Program-made: the position numbers and the translations under genes
Notes under the pieces: generated by a model
What the model was told of the DNA's origin: nothing
Databases searched by the model: none
Seen by the model: the letters and a program-made list of their open reading frames with translations, nothing else
In this document: positions 33,444-41,769 of the stretch, one piece after another
Layout: the number at the start of each line of letters is the position of its first letter
Position numbering within the stretch: the first letter of the stretch is position 1
Source: Olsenella uli
Lineage (GTDB): Bacteria > Actinomycetota > Coriobacteriia > Coriobacteriales > Atopobiaceae
Length of the DNA stretch: 53,402 nucleotides
Reading direction: 5' to 3'
Assembly (NCBI RefSeq): GCF_016900775.1
Contig: NZ_JACJKN010000018.1
Coordinates: 1 to 53,402 of the forward strand

Positions 33444-33492
33444 GCCTTGAGCGCCGGCATCCGGGTGCGGGGTTGCCGAGCTTCGCTACATT

Positions 33493-33526
33493 ACGGGGCC
33501 CGAGCGCGTTTCCGCTCGGGCTCCGT
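33493..33526 (+). terminator. Terminator hairpin after ricT
   Basis: ACGGGGCCCGAGCG (33493-33506) pairs with CGCTCGGGCTCCGT (33513-33526), one mismatch, loop CGTTTC. A T-rich stretch follows within the adjacent repeat. Confidence 0.75.
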
Positions 33527-33527
33527 G

Positions 33528-33653
33528 CCGTTTCTAGGTGTTTTTTCGGGTGATCACAGAGTATCGGTGATTCCCGTTGTCACAAATGAGCAGGTAGATG
33601 AGGTGACTATTCAGGCGATAGATTCGGTCCTGCTGAAAAACACCTAGAAACGG
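33528..33653. repeat. 126-base element with 18-base perfect terminal inverted repeats
   Basis: CCGTTTCTAGGTGTTTTT (33528-33545) and its complement (33636-33653) bound a core of about 90 bases that is far less GC-rich than the window. Two opposite reading frames pass open through most of it, and its length is a multiple of three. This looks like a non-autonomous MITE-type element or a mobile coding palindrome inserted between ricT and the PASTA operon end. Confidence 0.75.
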
Positions 33654-33696
33654 AAATGCTCGCCGGTTAGGTCGTTCTGAGGTCGTGCGAGCGGGC

Positions 33697-34260
33697 CTAC
33701 GCCCCCTCGGAGAGCCACTCCTGCGCGAGTGTGAGGGCGGACTGGCCGCGCACGAGCAGCTCGTCGTCCCAGTCGACGTTGCGCCAGGGGTTGTCGCTCT
33801 CAAGCTCGATCCACGTCTCGCCCTCGCCCCAGCCGAGGTCGACGGCGTCGGTGAGGTAGGCGAGCCGCGTGAGCGTCCCGTCCGCGGCGGTCTGCTGCAG
33901 GGCGACGACCTTCCACGTCGCGCCATCCTTCTCGGTGACGTCCACGGAGACGTCCCGGTCGAAGATGCCAAAGCGGAGGGTGAGGGACTCGAGCTGCTCC
34001 GGCGTCAGCGGCACGCACGTCATCGAGGCCATGACGTCCTCGTCGGGCTCCACGTCCTTGGGCTCGTCATCGTTTCTGCTGAGGATCTCCTCCACGATGG
34101 CCTCGCCGTCGGGCTGCGCGTCCTCGTCCTCAACGACCGTCTCGGCAGGCGGCTCCTCCGGGGCGGGGTCGGGCTCTGTCGCTGGGGCCCCGCCGCATCC
34201 CACGAGCAGCAGCGAGGTGGCGAGCGTGGCGCAGGCGAGCGCAGTCTTGAGGAGCCTCAT
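33697..34260 (-). CDS. Uncharacterised lipoprotein of the LuxR-PASTA operon
   Basis: A 187-residue lipoprotein: signal LLKTALACATLATSLLLVGC with lipobox cysteine 22, a Pro/Glu/Asp-rich disordered linker to about residue 60, then a compact domain (CVPLTPEQLESLTLRFGIFD, ATWKVVALQQTAADG, ETWIELESDNPWRNVDWDDE). No named domain recognised. Last gene of a three-gene minus-strand operon; 15 bases separate it from the membrane-protein gene. It may be the extracytoplasmic partner or output of the PASTA regulator. Confidence 0.8.
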   Translation of the reverse strand: MRLLKTALACATLATSLLLVGCGGAPATEPDPAPEEPPAETVVEDEDAQPDGEAIVEEILSRNDDEPKDVEPDEDVMASMTCVPLTPEQLESLTLRFGIFDRDVSVDVTEKDGATWKVVALQQTAADGTLTRLAYLTDAVDLGWGEGETWIELESDNPWRNVDWDDELLVRGQSALTLAQEWLSEGA

Positions 34261-34275
34261 CAGAACCTCCGTCCC

Positions 34276-34728
34276 CTACATGATTCTGAGCATAAAGAGT
34301 ACAACAATAAGCAGTGGGAGTGCCCAGACGGCACCGAAGAAGCCGGGGAGCATGTCGCGGTGCGTCTCCCGCACCGCCGGGTCGAGTCGCAGCTGGTCGA
34401 TGAAGAAGAGGACGAGGCTCGCCGCCCAGAGCCCGCAGAAGCCGATTCCAAGCCAGAAGGGCGCCTGATAGCTCCAAGAGAGCGCGTGCGCGATTCCGTA
34501 CGTCACGCCAAACGCGAGCGGGGCCAGGATGAGGTTGACGAAGGAGGCGTCCCGCACGAGCCGGTTGACTCCCGGATGGCTCTTGCGGGCGGAGCGCTCC
34601 CACAGGAGCACGGCCACGAGGAGGGGCAGGCCGTAGAAGGGAGAGAGGACTACGACAACGTCAAAGAAGCTCGACACGAGCTCAAGCGGGTTGGGGCATG
34701 TCTCTGGCGAGAGGCTGGAGGGGAACAT
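34276..34728 (-). CDS. Four-helix membrane protein of the LuxR-PASTA operon
   Basis: A 150-residue protein with hydrophobic segments near 20-43, 62-83, 88-110 and 125-149 (LSPFYGLPLLVAVLLW; NLILAPLAFGVTYGIAHAL; FWLGIGFCGLWAASLVLFF; WALPLLIVVLFMLRIM). No family recognised. ATG 34728 has AAGGAGA 7 bases upstream; the codon at 34749 does not. It lies 35 bases downstream of the regulator gene, so the three genes are probably cotranscribed. Confidence 0.78.
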   Translation of the reverse strand: MFPSSLSPETCPNPLELVSSFFDVVVVLSPFYGLPLLVAVLLWERSARKSHPGVNRLVRDASFVNLILAPLAFGVTYGIAHALSWSYQAPFWLGIGFCGLWAASLVLFFIDQLRLDPAVRETHRDMLPGFFGAVWALPLLIVVLFMLRIM

Positions 34729-34763
34729 GGGGTCTCCTTGGGGCTTCACATCGGGGGATGGGA

Positions 34764-36017
34764 CTACTCTTCCAGCGGGCGGTCGAAGATGATGTGCACT
34801 GTGTCTCCCGCACGTGCGGTCTCACCACACATCGGGTCGGTGGCGATTGCGACGGGCGTGCCCTCGCCGTCCAAGTTGAAGCTCCATCCCGTAACGTAGG
34901 GGTCGGGAGTGAGCCCGGCGAAGAAGATTTCGCTCGAGGCCTCAACCGGCGTCATGAAGAGCACGTCGGGCACCATGACGTCGCTCGTGACGGTAAGCTC
35001 CACCGGCTCGTTGGGAGACGCCCAGGATCCGGAGGGAGACTGCGCGAGGATGACCCGATTGTCGCTCGGGTCAACGTCTCCTTGATACGTGACCTCTACG
35101 TTCGAGAAGCCCGTCCCCTCAAGCAGCTCCCGGGCATCGCGCTCGGAGCAGTTGAGGGTGACCTGGGGAATCTGCCGCAGGCCCGAGACGCTCACAATCG
35201 CCTTTGCCTTCCACGACGCCTTGTTGAGCTCGGCGTGAATGGCGCCGCTTGGGTCGAGGGGCATCGAGATGCCCATGTTCTCGGGAAGCGCCTGCACGTC
35301 GACGTCCACCACCGTCCCGGGGCTCTCGGTGGAGCGCGACTCCTGGATGACGGGGAAGTAGCCCTCGGCGACGAGCGCCTCCCATGCGCTCTGGGGGTCC
35401 ATGCCAACGACGTTGGGCATCTCGCCGAACTCGGTCTCCACCACGGCAGGCGGCCGCGAGCCGAGGTACGCCGCTGCCGCCACCGCCACGGCGACGACCA
35501 TCGCCGCCGCCAGGCACGCGGCCGCGAGGCGCGCGGCGCGCCGGCGGCGCGGGGCCGCGGCCTCGCGCTCGAGGAGGGCGGCGAGCTCCTCGCGGGAGTG
35601 CACGCCGAGCATGCGGTAGCCCGTCGCGCGGGCGGCGCGCACGGTTCCCTCCGCCAGGTGGAGCTTGCCGGCGATCTGCGCGGTGGAGCGCCCGGAGCAG
35701 GCGAGCGAGAGTACGGAGGCCTGCGTCTCGGAGAGCCCGCGGGCACGGAGCGCGGGCCGCCAGTCCTTCTCGCCCGCGTCCTTGTCGGCGCTTTTCTCAG
35801 CGTATTTGCTAACGAGGCCGGCGGCGCCGCTGACGCCGAGCTTCTGGTACGCGCGCTGGCAGAGGCTCCCTACGGTGGAGGCGCCGATGCCCATCTCAAG
35901 CGCCGCGGCCGCGGCCGTCATGCCGGCGAGCGCCGAGCGCGCCGCCTCGGCCTCGCGCTCGGTGAGCCCGCGCTCGCGGAAGTCCCGCTCCGCCGCCTGC
36001 GACGCCGTGGGAATCAT
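34764..36017 (-). CDS. Membrane-bound regulator: two LuxR-type HTH domains, one TM helix, PASTA-like repeats
   Basis: A 417-residue protein with an unusual architecture. Two tandem LuxR/GerE-like HTH domains lie in the cytoplasm: residues 17-72 (GLTEREAEAARSALAG, GASTVGSLCQRAYQKLGV) and 94-148 (GLSETQASVLSLACSG, STAQIAGKLHLAEGTVRAAR). After a basic RRRR stretch comes a single helix (162-184), then three extracellular PASTA-like units: 199-262 (MPNVVGMDPQSAWEALVAEG), 283-345 (PQVTLNCSERDARELLEGTG) and 347-413 (MVPDVLFMTPVEASSEIFFA). PASTA domains bind peptidoglycan fragments in Ser/Thr kinases and PBPs; here a transcription factor appears directly wired to that sensor. The HTH linker carries the dispersed motif as AGEKDW. 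AGGAGG lies 5 bases before ATG 36017. Confidence 0.85.
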   Translation of the reverse strand: MIPTASQAAERDFRERGLTEREAEAARSALAGMTAAAAALEMGIGASTVGSLCQRAYQKLGVSGAAGLVSKYAEKSADKDAGEKDWRPALRARGLSETQASVLSLACSGRSTAQIAGKLHLAEGTVRAARATGYRMLGVHSREELAALLEREAAAPRRRRAARLAAACLAAAMVVAVAVAAAAYLGSRPPAVVETEFGEMPNVVGMDPQSAWEALVAEGYFPVIQESRSTESPGTVVDVDVQALPENMGISMPLDPSGAIHAELNKASWKAKAIVSVSGLRQIPQVTLNCSERDARELLEGTGFSNVEVTYQGDVDPSDNRVILAQSPSGSWASPNEPVELTVTSDVMVPDVLFMTPVEASSEIFFAGLTPDPYVTGWSFNLDGEGTPVAIATDPMCGETARAGDTVHIIFDRPLEE

Positions 36018-36113
36018 GCCGCCTCCTCTCCGCAGCCGATTACCGGAAGCGTACACGAGCGCGCGCCCCTGCGTCGTGGCAACGCGGTATGCACCCGGGC
36101 CATAGGGACAAAA

Positions 36114-36182
36114 GCGCGCCCTCTGCGCGGGCTCTCCCGCATCGTCGCAGATGGCGAGAAGAACGTCCGGCAGAGGGCGCGC
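36114..36182 (-). terminator. Terminator of the transglutaminase-like gene, containing the 12-mer
   Basis: GCGCGCCCTCTGC (36114-36126) pairs with GCAGAGGGCGCGC (36170-36182); on the minus strand the stem is followed by TTTTG. The loop holds a second hairpin (GCGGG/CCCGC) and an exact copy of the dispersed 12-mer (36153-36164). Confidence 0.7.
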
Positions 36183-36202
36183 CTTGCGGAGTCGGCTCCC
36201 CG

Positions 36203-38761
36203 CTACGCCAGCGCGGCGAGGCGCAGTGCGAGCTCCACGGTGCCCACGGCGTAGCCGCCGCGCGCGAAGAGCCCCGCGGGCGCCTCCGCTGCCGGCCGCG
36301 CGTCAACGAGGACGGCGAGCGGCAGCAGCTCCGGGTTGGCGAACATGCGGCGCGCGAGGCGCTCCGGCAGCTCGGAGAAGTCGTCGCGCGTAAGGGTCAC
36401 GGGCACGCCGGCAGTACCCAGCGCCGCGAGCGCGCGCCCGAGTGTGGGGTCGCCCGCCGCGTCCTCGCGGGTCACGAGCGTGAGGGAGAGCCCGGCCGCC
36501 GCGACGGCCTCCGCCGCGTCCGCAAGCTCGTTCAGCAGGTGCTCCGTCGGCTCCTCCGCCGGCTCCAGGAACGCGAGGAGCGCAAGGCCGCCGCGCTCGC
36601 CGAGCAGCGGCGCCGCGTCGGGGAGCGGGATGCGCTGGAGCATGTCCTCCGGGCGCGGGGTGCGCCGGCGGGCGCGGACCTCGGTGGGGCCGTCCACGGA
36701 GAACACGAGCTCGGTGGCCTGCTGGTTGCCGTTGGGCAGGCGCGTCGTGGTGGTGAGGCGGTAGGTCCCGGCCGGCACCTCGAGCGCGGCCGGGTCGCAG
36801 CCCCAGAGGTCAAGCTGGTGGAAGCCCCAGAGCTCCTGGCCGCCCACCTGCATGGCGCGGCCCAGGCGGGCGAGCCCCCAGTCGGTGCCGTAGACAAGGG
36901 GGGCGCCGTTGGGGGCGTCTACGCGCAGCGGCCAGGCGCGCTCGCTCGCGGCCTCGCCCTCGACGCAGGACCAGCGCCCGTCCGCGAGCACCTCGGCGCG
37001 CCCGTCGGCAGGCGCCAGCCGCGCGGGCACCCCGAGGCTGCGGCACGCGGCCACGAAGAGCGTCCGCAGCGTCACCTCGGAGGCCTCGCCGCACGCGAGC
37101 GCTCCCATCGGCGTGCCCACGAGCTTGGCCAGGTGCTCGGCGGGCGAGAAGGACATGCGCCCGGCAAGCCACGCCCACGCGGCGGCGGGGTCGTCCGCGA
37201 CGAGGCACGCGAGCTCCTCCGGCAGCGCGCCGGGGAAGGCCGGCCGCCAGGCGCTCAGGTGCTCGAGGCCGATGCGCGGGCAGAGGACATAACGCTCCCA
37301 GGTCTCGCGATCCTGACAAACGCCCCCGGCACCTTTGTCAGGAAGGTGGCCTTCCAGGAGGGCGGGGTCGGCGTCCAGGTAGTCCTTCTCGGCGAGGCCG
37401 GCGAGAAGCGCCAGGCGCTCCGGCTCCGCGCCCGCGGTGAGGAACTCGTAGATAGCGTCGGCGTTGCCGCGCGCGGCGCCCAGGATGTGCGCCACGAGCT
37501 CGGCGTCGTCGTCCGGGCGGGCGAGCGCCGCCTGGCGGGCGAGCTGCTCGGCGTGCGAGCGCATGGCGGAGACGCGCATCCCGCGCGACTCGTCCGCCAC
37601 GGCCTTGCGCACGCGCCCGCGCGCCGCGGCCTCGGGCGAGAGCGGCTGGGAGGGCGCGGGGTGGTCCTCGGGCGCGCGGACGTCCACGTCATGCCAGGAG
37701 CCGGCGGACTCGGGCGCCCCGGCGGCGGCGAGCACGAGCCCCACCTCGGAGACCTCCGCCGCGTCCACGTCCTTCTCGGCCATGAGCGCGCCGGCCGAGG
37801 CGTGCACGCGCACGCTCCCCAGCCCCAGCTCCGCCGAGCAGCGGCCCTCGTCGTCCGCCGTGAGCACGCAGAGCGGGCGCCACCCGGCCATGTTGAGCAC
37901 CTCAAAGGCCACGGTGGCCCCCGCGGCCGGCGCGCCGTCCGGGAGCGCCACGCGCACGGCGAGGCGCGTCGTGGCGGCGTAGCTTCCCGTCACGTTGACG
38001 AGCACGGTGCAGCCCGCGCGGCCCACCACGTCGGCCGGGTCGCAGCCAAAGTCCGAGAAGAGCCGCGTGGCCACCATGGGCGCGCGCCCGGAGGCGGCGG
38101 TGAACCAGCCGCGGTCGAGCGCCTCCTCGGGCTCGCACGCGCCGAGGTAGTGCCAGCGGCCGCCCGCCCAGGCCTCCACCCAGGCGTGGTTGTCGTCGCA
38201 GTGCGCCCACCAGGGCACGTAGAGCTGCCGGGCGGGGATGCCCACCGCGCGCAGCGCCGTCACGAGGAGCGTGGACTCCTCGCCGCAGCGTCCGGCCGCG
38301 GCCGCGATGACGCCGGGCGCCCCGAGGGTGCGGCCGTCCGTGGACTGGTACGTGGCCATCTCGGCGCACCAGTAGTTGACCTCGATGACGGCGCGCTCGG
38401 GGTCGAGCGCGGCCACGCGGGGCGCGAGCTCGGCCCAGAGCGCGCCCCGGCAGTCCTGGAGCGGCTCGTTGTTGACGCGCGCCGTGGCCACGTAGTGGAC
38501 GAAGAGGTCCTCGGGCAGGCCCGCCGCCGGCCCCTCGCGGAGCATGAGGGCGTGGCGCGCGAAGGCGAGAAGGACCTCGAGCGGCGCGTCCACGGCGTCC
38601 GTGAGCGGCAGCGTGGCCAGGTGGTAGCGCAGGAGCGCGGCCTCGTCGGGCGAAAGCGTGGGGAAGAGCGCCTCGGCCTCCATGGCCCGCTCTCCCAGAA
38701 GGGCGCGGCGGGCGTCGAGGCGGCGGGCGGCATAGGTGGCGAGCTGCTCGGAAAGCGGCAT
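36203..38761 (-). CDS. Large cytoplasmic transglutaminase-like domain protein
   Basis: An 852-residue protein without signal peptide or membrane helices. After an all-alpha N-terminus comes a transglutaminase/cysteine-protease-like core: Cys159 in AAGRCGEESTLLVTALRAVG, His192 in HCDDNHAWVEAWAGG, and the acid region WHYLGACEPEEALDRGWF, which has Glu where Asp is usual. Beta-sandwich-like segments follow (VLVNVTGSYAATTRLAVRVA), a second helical part and a C-terminal thioredoxin-like region (LALLAFLEPAEEPTEHLLNE, PLAVLVDARPAAEAPAGLF) without redox cysteines. Related large proteins occur in gut Firmicutes and Bacteroidetes, with no established function. ATG 38761 has AAGGAGGC upstream. A 27-base repeat is inserted in frame at 37314-37340. 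Confidence 0.82.
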   Translation of the reverse strand: MPLSEQLATYAARRLDARRALLGERAMEAEALFPTLSPDEAALLRYHLATLPLTDAVDAPLEVLLAFARHALMLREGPAAGLPEDLFVHYVATARVNNEPLQDCRGALWAELAPRVAALDPERAVIEVNYWCAEMATYQSTDGRTLGAPGVIAAAAGRCGEESTLLVTALRAVGIPARQLYVPWWAHCDDNHAWVEAWAGGRWHYLGACEPEEALDRGWFTAASGRAPMVATRLFSDFGCDPADVVGRAGCTVLVNVTGSYAATTRLAVRVALPDGAPAAGATVAFEVLNMAGWRPLCVLTADDEGRCSAELGLGSVRVHASAGALMAEKDVDAAEVSEVGLVLAAAGAPESAGSWHDVDVRAPEDHPAPSQPLSPEAAARGRVRKAVADESRGMRVSAMRSHAEQLARQAALARPDDDAELVAHILGAARGNADAIYEFLTAGAEPERLALLAGLAEKDYLDADPALLEGHLPDKGAGGVCQDRETWERYVLCPRIGLEHLSAWRPAFPGALPEELACLVADDPAAAWAWLAGRMSFSPAEHLAKLVGTPMGALACGEASEVTLRTLFVAACRSLGVPARLAPADGRAEVLADGRWSCVEGEAASERAWPLRVDAPNGAPLVYGTDWGLARLGRAMQVGGQELWGFHQLDLWGCDPAALEVPAGTYRLTTTTRLPNGNQQATELVFSVDGPTEVRARRRTPRPEDMLQRIPLPDAAPLLGERGGLALLAFLEPAEEPTEHLLNELADAAEAVAAAGLSLTLVTREDAAGDPTLGRALAALGTAGVPVTLTRDDFSELPERLARRMFANPELLPLAVLVDARPAAEAPAGLFARGGYAVGTVELALRLAALA
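37314..37340. repeat. 27-base palindromic repeat, copy 2, in frame in a gene
   Basis: TGACAAACGCCCCCGGCACC then TTTGTCA. It is 25/27 identical to the complement of 29281-29307. On the coding (minus) strand it adds nine codons (Asp-Lys-Gly-Ala-Gly-Gly-Val-Cys-Gln) to the transglutaminase-like protein without breaking the frame. Confidence 0.82.
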
Positions 38762-38873
38762 GGGGCCTCCTTGGGTCGTCGTGTGCCCGACCATGGTACG
38801 CCGCGCGCGACGCCGCGTCACGCGCTGGAGCCGGCCCGCGCGCCCCGCGTCGCGCGGCGGATGAGGGCGGGCG

Positions 38874-38902
38874 TTGTTAAGGCGCGTGTAAAGTCCTATC
38901 CT
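38874..38902 (+). promoter_or_regulatory. Promoter of the purine-salvage operon
   Basis: TTGTTA (38874-38879), 17-base spacer, TATCCT (38897-38902), 34 bases before the ribokinase start. One of the best sigma-70 matches in the window. Confidence 0.65.
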
Positions 38903-38936
38903 TACGACGCCTATGTCAGTCGGAAGGGAGGCGCTC

Positions 38937-39839
38937 ATGAGCGGCGTCGTGGTGTTTGGCAGTCTCAACATGGACCTCGCCATAGAGAGCGACCGCATGC
39001 CCCAGAAGGGCGAGACCATCCCCGGGCGCGACTTCATCGTGAACCCGGGCGGCAAGGGGGCCAACCAGGCCGTGGCCGCCGCCAAGGCGGGCGTCCCCAC
39101 GCGGATGATCGGCGCCGTGGGCGAGGACCTCTTCGGCGACCGGCTCCTCGCGGAGCTCGCGGGCTACGGCGTGGACTGCGCGGGCGTAGCGCGCGCCGCG
39201 GGCGTTGAGACCGGCGTTGCCGTGATCTTGCGCTCGGGCGGGGACAACCGCATCGTGCTCTCCGCCGGCGCCAACGGGGCCATCGCTCCGGGGGACGCCG
39301 AGGCGGCGCTCGAGCGCCTCGCCGCGCCCGGCGACGTCTTCGTGACGCAGATGGAGTGCGACGCCGCCGCCACCGAGGCCGCCATCAGGCGCGCCCGCGC
39401 GCTCGGGCTCTACGTGATGGTCAACGTGGCGCCGCCCCGCGAGCTCCCGCGCGAGCTCTGGTCCTGCGTGGACCTCGTCTGCGTGAACGAGACGGAGTGC
39501 GCGGCCGTGACGGGGGTCCTCCCCGAGGGGGAGGACGACCTGCCCCGCGCCCTCGAGGCGCTCTGCGCGCTCGGCCCCGCGGCGGCCGTGATCACGCTCG
39601 GCGAGCGCGGCTCGGTGGCGCTTGCCGACGGGGTCGTGACGCGCGTGGCCGCCGTGCCCGTTAAGGCCGTGGACACCACGGCCGCCGGGGACACCTACCT
39701 TGGATACCTCGCCGCCGCGCGCGTGCGGGGCGCGTCGCTGCCGGAGGCCATGCGCACGGCCGCGCGCGCCGCCGCGCTCACGGCCACGCGCGTGGGCGCC
39801 CAGCAGGCCATCCCCACGGCCGAGGAGCTGGGCCTCTAG
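38937..39839 (+). CDS. rbsK: Ribokinase (PfkB family)
   Basis: A 300-residue sugar kinase: VVVFGSLNMDLAIESDRMPQ, GGKGANQAVAAAKAG (first PfkB signature), FVTQMECDAAATEAAI, VCVNETECAAVTG and AVDTTAAGDTYLGYLAA (second signature with catalytic Asp). All fit ribokinase. It would phosphorylate ribose released by the nucleoside hydrolase encoded downstream, feeding the pentose phosphate pathway. GGAAGGGAGG lies 6 bases before ATG 38937. First gene of a six-gene operon. Confidence 0.92.
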   Translation: MSGVVVFGSLNMDLAIESDRMPQKGETIPGRDFIVNPGGKGANQAVAAAKAGVPTRMIGAVGEDLFGDRLLAELAGYGVDCAGVARAAGVETGVAVILRSGGDNRIVLSAGANGAIAPGDAEAALERLAAPGDVFVTQMECDAAATEAAIRRARALGLYVMVNVAPPRELPRELWSCVDLVCVNETECAAVTGVLPEGEDDLPRALEALCALGPAAAVITLGERGSVALADGVVTRVAAVPVKAVDTTAAGDTYLGYLAAARVRGASLPEAMRTAARAAALTATRVGAQQAIPTAEELGL

Positions 39840-39903
39840 CCTGTCCGCGACGCCGCCCCGCCCGCTGTCGCAGTCCGTCACACCCCTGTCCCAAGGAGCG
39901 CAC

Positions 39904-41733
39904 ATGAAAAAGAGCTTTGGCACGACCCCGCTCTGGGAGTGCAATCGCCGCCTCGCGCAGGTGGCGCTCGGCGAGGAGCCGGCCGACCTCGTGATCCGGG
40001 GCGCCCGCCTCGTGAACGTGGCCACCGGCGAGGTCCTCTACCCCGCGGACGTCGCCGTGGCGGCCGGCCGCGTGGCCTACCTCGGCCTCGACGGCGCCAC
40101 CGCCGAGCACTGCGTGGGGGAGGGGACCACCGTCGTGGACGCCGGGGGCCGCTACCTCACCCCCGGCCTCATCGACGGCCACGTGCACGTGGAGAGCTCG
40201 ATGGTGGGCGCCGCCGAGTTCGCCCGCGCCGTGGTGGCGCGCGGCACCACGGCCATCTGCTGGGACCCGCACGAGGTCGCCAACGTGGCCGGCCTCGCGG
40301 GCGTGCGCACGATGCTCGCCGACGCGGCGCGCACCCCGCTCAAGGTCCTCGTGACCCCGCCCTCCTGCGTGCCCTCGGCCCCCGGCTTCGAGGACTCCGG
40401 CGCCACCATCGACGCGGCGCAGATCGCCGAGGCCGTGAGCTGGGACGACGCGGTGGCCCTCGGCGAGCTCATGAACTACTCCGGCCTCATCTCCGGGGAC
40501 GACAACCTCCTCGGCGAGGTCGCGGCCACGCTGGAGGTCGGCCTTCCCGTGACGGGCCACTACCCCGTGCCCGAGTGCGACCGCAACCTCAACGCCTACG
40601 TCGCCTCCGGCGTCTCGGCCGACCACGAGAGCCAGCGGCCCGAGGACGTGCTCGCCAAGCTGCGCCTGGGCATGTACGCGCAGCTGCGCCAGGGCTCGAC
40701 GGGCAACGGCCTCTCCCGCGTCATCCGCGCGGTCACCGAGCATCCGGTGGACACGCGCCTGTGCATGCTCTGCTCGGACGACTCCTCGCCGCGCGTGGTG
40801 CTTGCCGAGGGCCACATGGACCGCCTCGCGCGCCTGGCCGTGTCCTACGGCGTGGACCCCGTCGCCGCGGTCCAGATGTCGAGCCTCAACTGCGCCACCT
40901 ACCTCCACCTGGAGCGCGAGCTCGGCATGGTGGCGCCCGGCCGCTGCGCGGACATGGTCCTCTTCGACGACCTCGAGTCCTTCTCGGCGCACATGGTCTT
41001 CATCGACGGCGCACTCGTGGCCAAGGACGGCCGCGCCCTCTTCGACGTGCCCGCCTACGCCTGGCCCGAGGAGGCCACCCACACGGTCCACGTGGGCCAG
41101 AAGATTGAGCCGGCCACCTTCCGCATCCCCACGGAGCGCCCGGACGGCCCTGTGCGCGTTCACGCGATCGGCCTCGTGCCCACGGACACCCGCATGCGCG
41201 ACCTCGAGCTCGAGGTGCCGGCCCGCCGCGGCGAGCTTCTCGCCGACCCCGCGGCCGACGTCCTCAAGATCTGCGTCTTCGAGCGCCACCACGCCACGCC
41301 CGGCTGCGCGCGGGGCTTCGTCAACGGCTTCGGCATCCACGGCGCCCTCGCCCAGACCGTCTCCCACGACTGCCACAACCTGCTCGTGATCGGCGACAAC
41401 GACGAGGACATGGCCCTCGCGGCCAACGCGCTTGTCGAGTGCGGGGGCGGCGAGGTCGCCGTCATGGACGGCCGCGTGCTCGCGCGCGTGGAGCTGCCGG
41501 TCTTCGGCCTCATCTCCGACCGCCCCGTCGAGGAGGTCGCGGCCAAGATCGAGCGCGTGGAGGCCGCGTGGGCCGAGATGGGCTGCGCGCTGCCCTCGCC
41601 CTTCATGCGGCTCGGCGTCATCTGCCTGGCCTGCGCGCCGGTCCTGCGCATCACCAACCGCGGATACCTCAACTGCGTCACATACCAGCCCGTGCCCCTC
41701 GAGGTCGAGGAGGTGGAGGAGGAGAGGGGCTGA
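39904..41733 (+). CDS. ade: Adenine deaminase
   Basis: A 609-residue amidohydrolase of the AdeC type: ADLVIRGARLVNVATGEVL, the metal motif LIDGHVHVESSMV, CWDPHEVANVAG, MNYSGLISGDD, GHYPVPECDRNLNAYVASGV with DHES, LCMLCSDDSSPR, and the C-terminal domain GFVNGFGIHGALAQTVSHDCHN and NLLVIGDNDEDMALAAN. It converts adenine to hypoxanthine and ammonia. In this operon it would act on adenine freed by the nucleoside hydrolase. AAGGAGCG precedes ATG 39904; 64 bases separate it from rbsK. Confidence 0.95.
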   Translation: MKKSFGTTPLWECNRRLAQVALGEEPADLVIRGARLVNVATGEVLYPADVAVAAGRVAYLGLDGATAEHCVGEGTTVVDAGGRYLTPGLIDGHVHVESSMVGAAEFARAVVARGTTAICWDPHEVANVAGLAGVRTMLADAARTPLKVLVTPPSCVPSAPGFEDSGATIDAAQIAEAVSWDDAVALGELMNYSGLISGDDNLLGEVAATLEVGLPVTGHYPVPECDRNLNAYVASGVSADHESQRPEDVLAKLRLGMYAQLRQGSTGNGLSRVIRAVTEHPVDTRLCMLCSDDSSPRVVLAEGHMDRLARLAVSYGVDPVAAVQMSSLNCATYLHLERELGMVAPGRCADMVLFDDLESFSAHMVFIDGALVAKDGRALFDVPAYAWPEEATHTVHVGQKIEPATFRIPTERPDGPVRVHAIGLVPTDTRMRDLELEVPARRGELLADPAADVLKICVFERHHATPGCARGFVNGFGIHGALAQTVSHDCHNLLVIGDNDEDMALAANALVECGGGEVAVMDGRVLARVELPVFGLISDRPVEEVAAKIERVEAAWAEMGCALPSPFMRLGVICLACAPVLRITNRGYLNCVTYQPVPLEVEEVEEERG

Positions 41734-41769
41734 GTCATAGGCCACCCAGCAACCACAGGAAAGGTGAAC

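Noticed and set aside
33447-33647. 66-codon plus-strand frame ending inside the 126-base inverted-repeat element
   Set aside because: It starts in the ricT trailer, crosses a terminator hairpin and owes its open frame to the repeat; no ribosome-binding site or homologue recognised.
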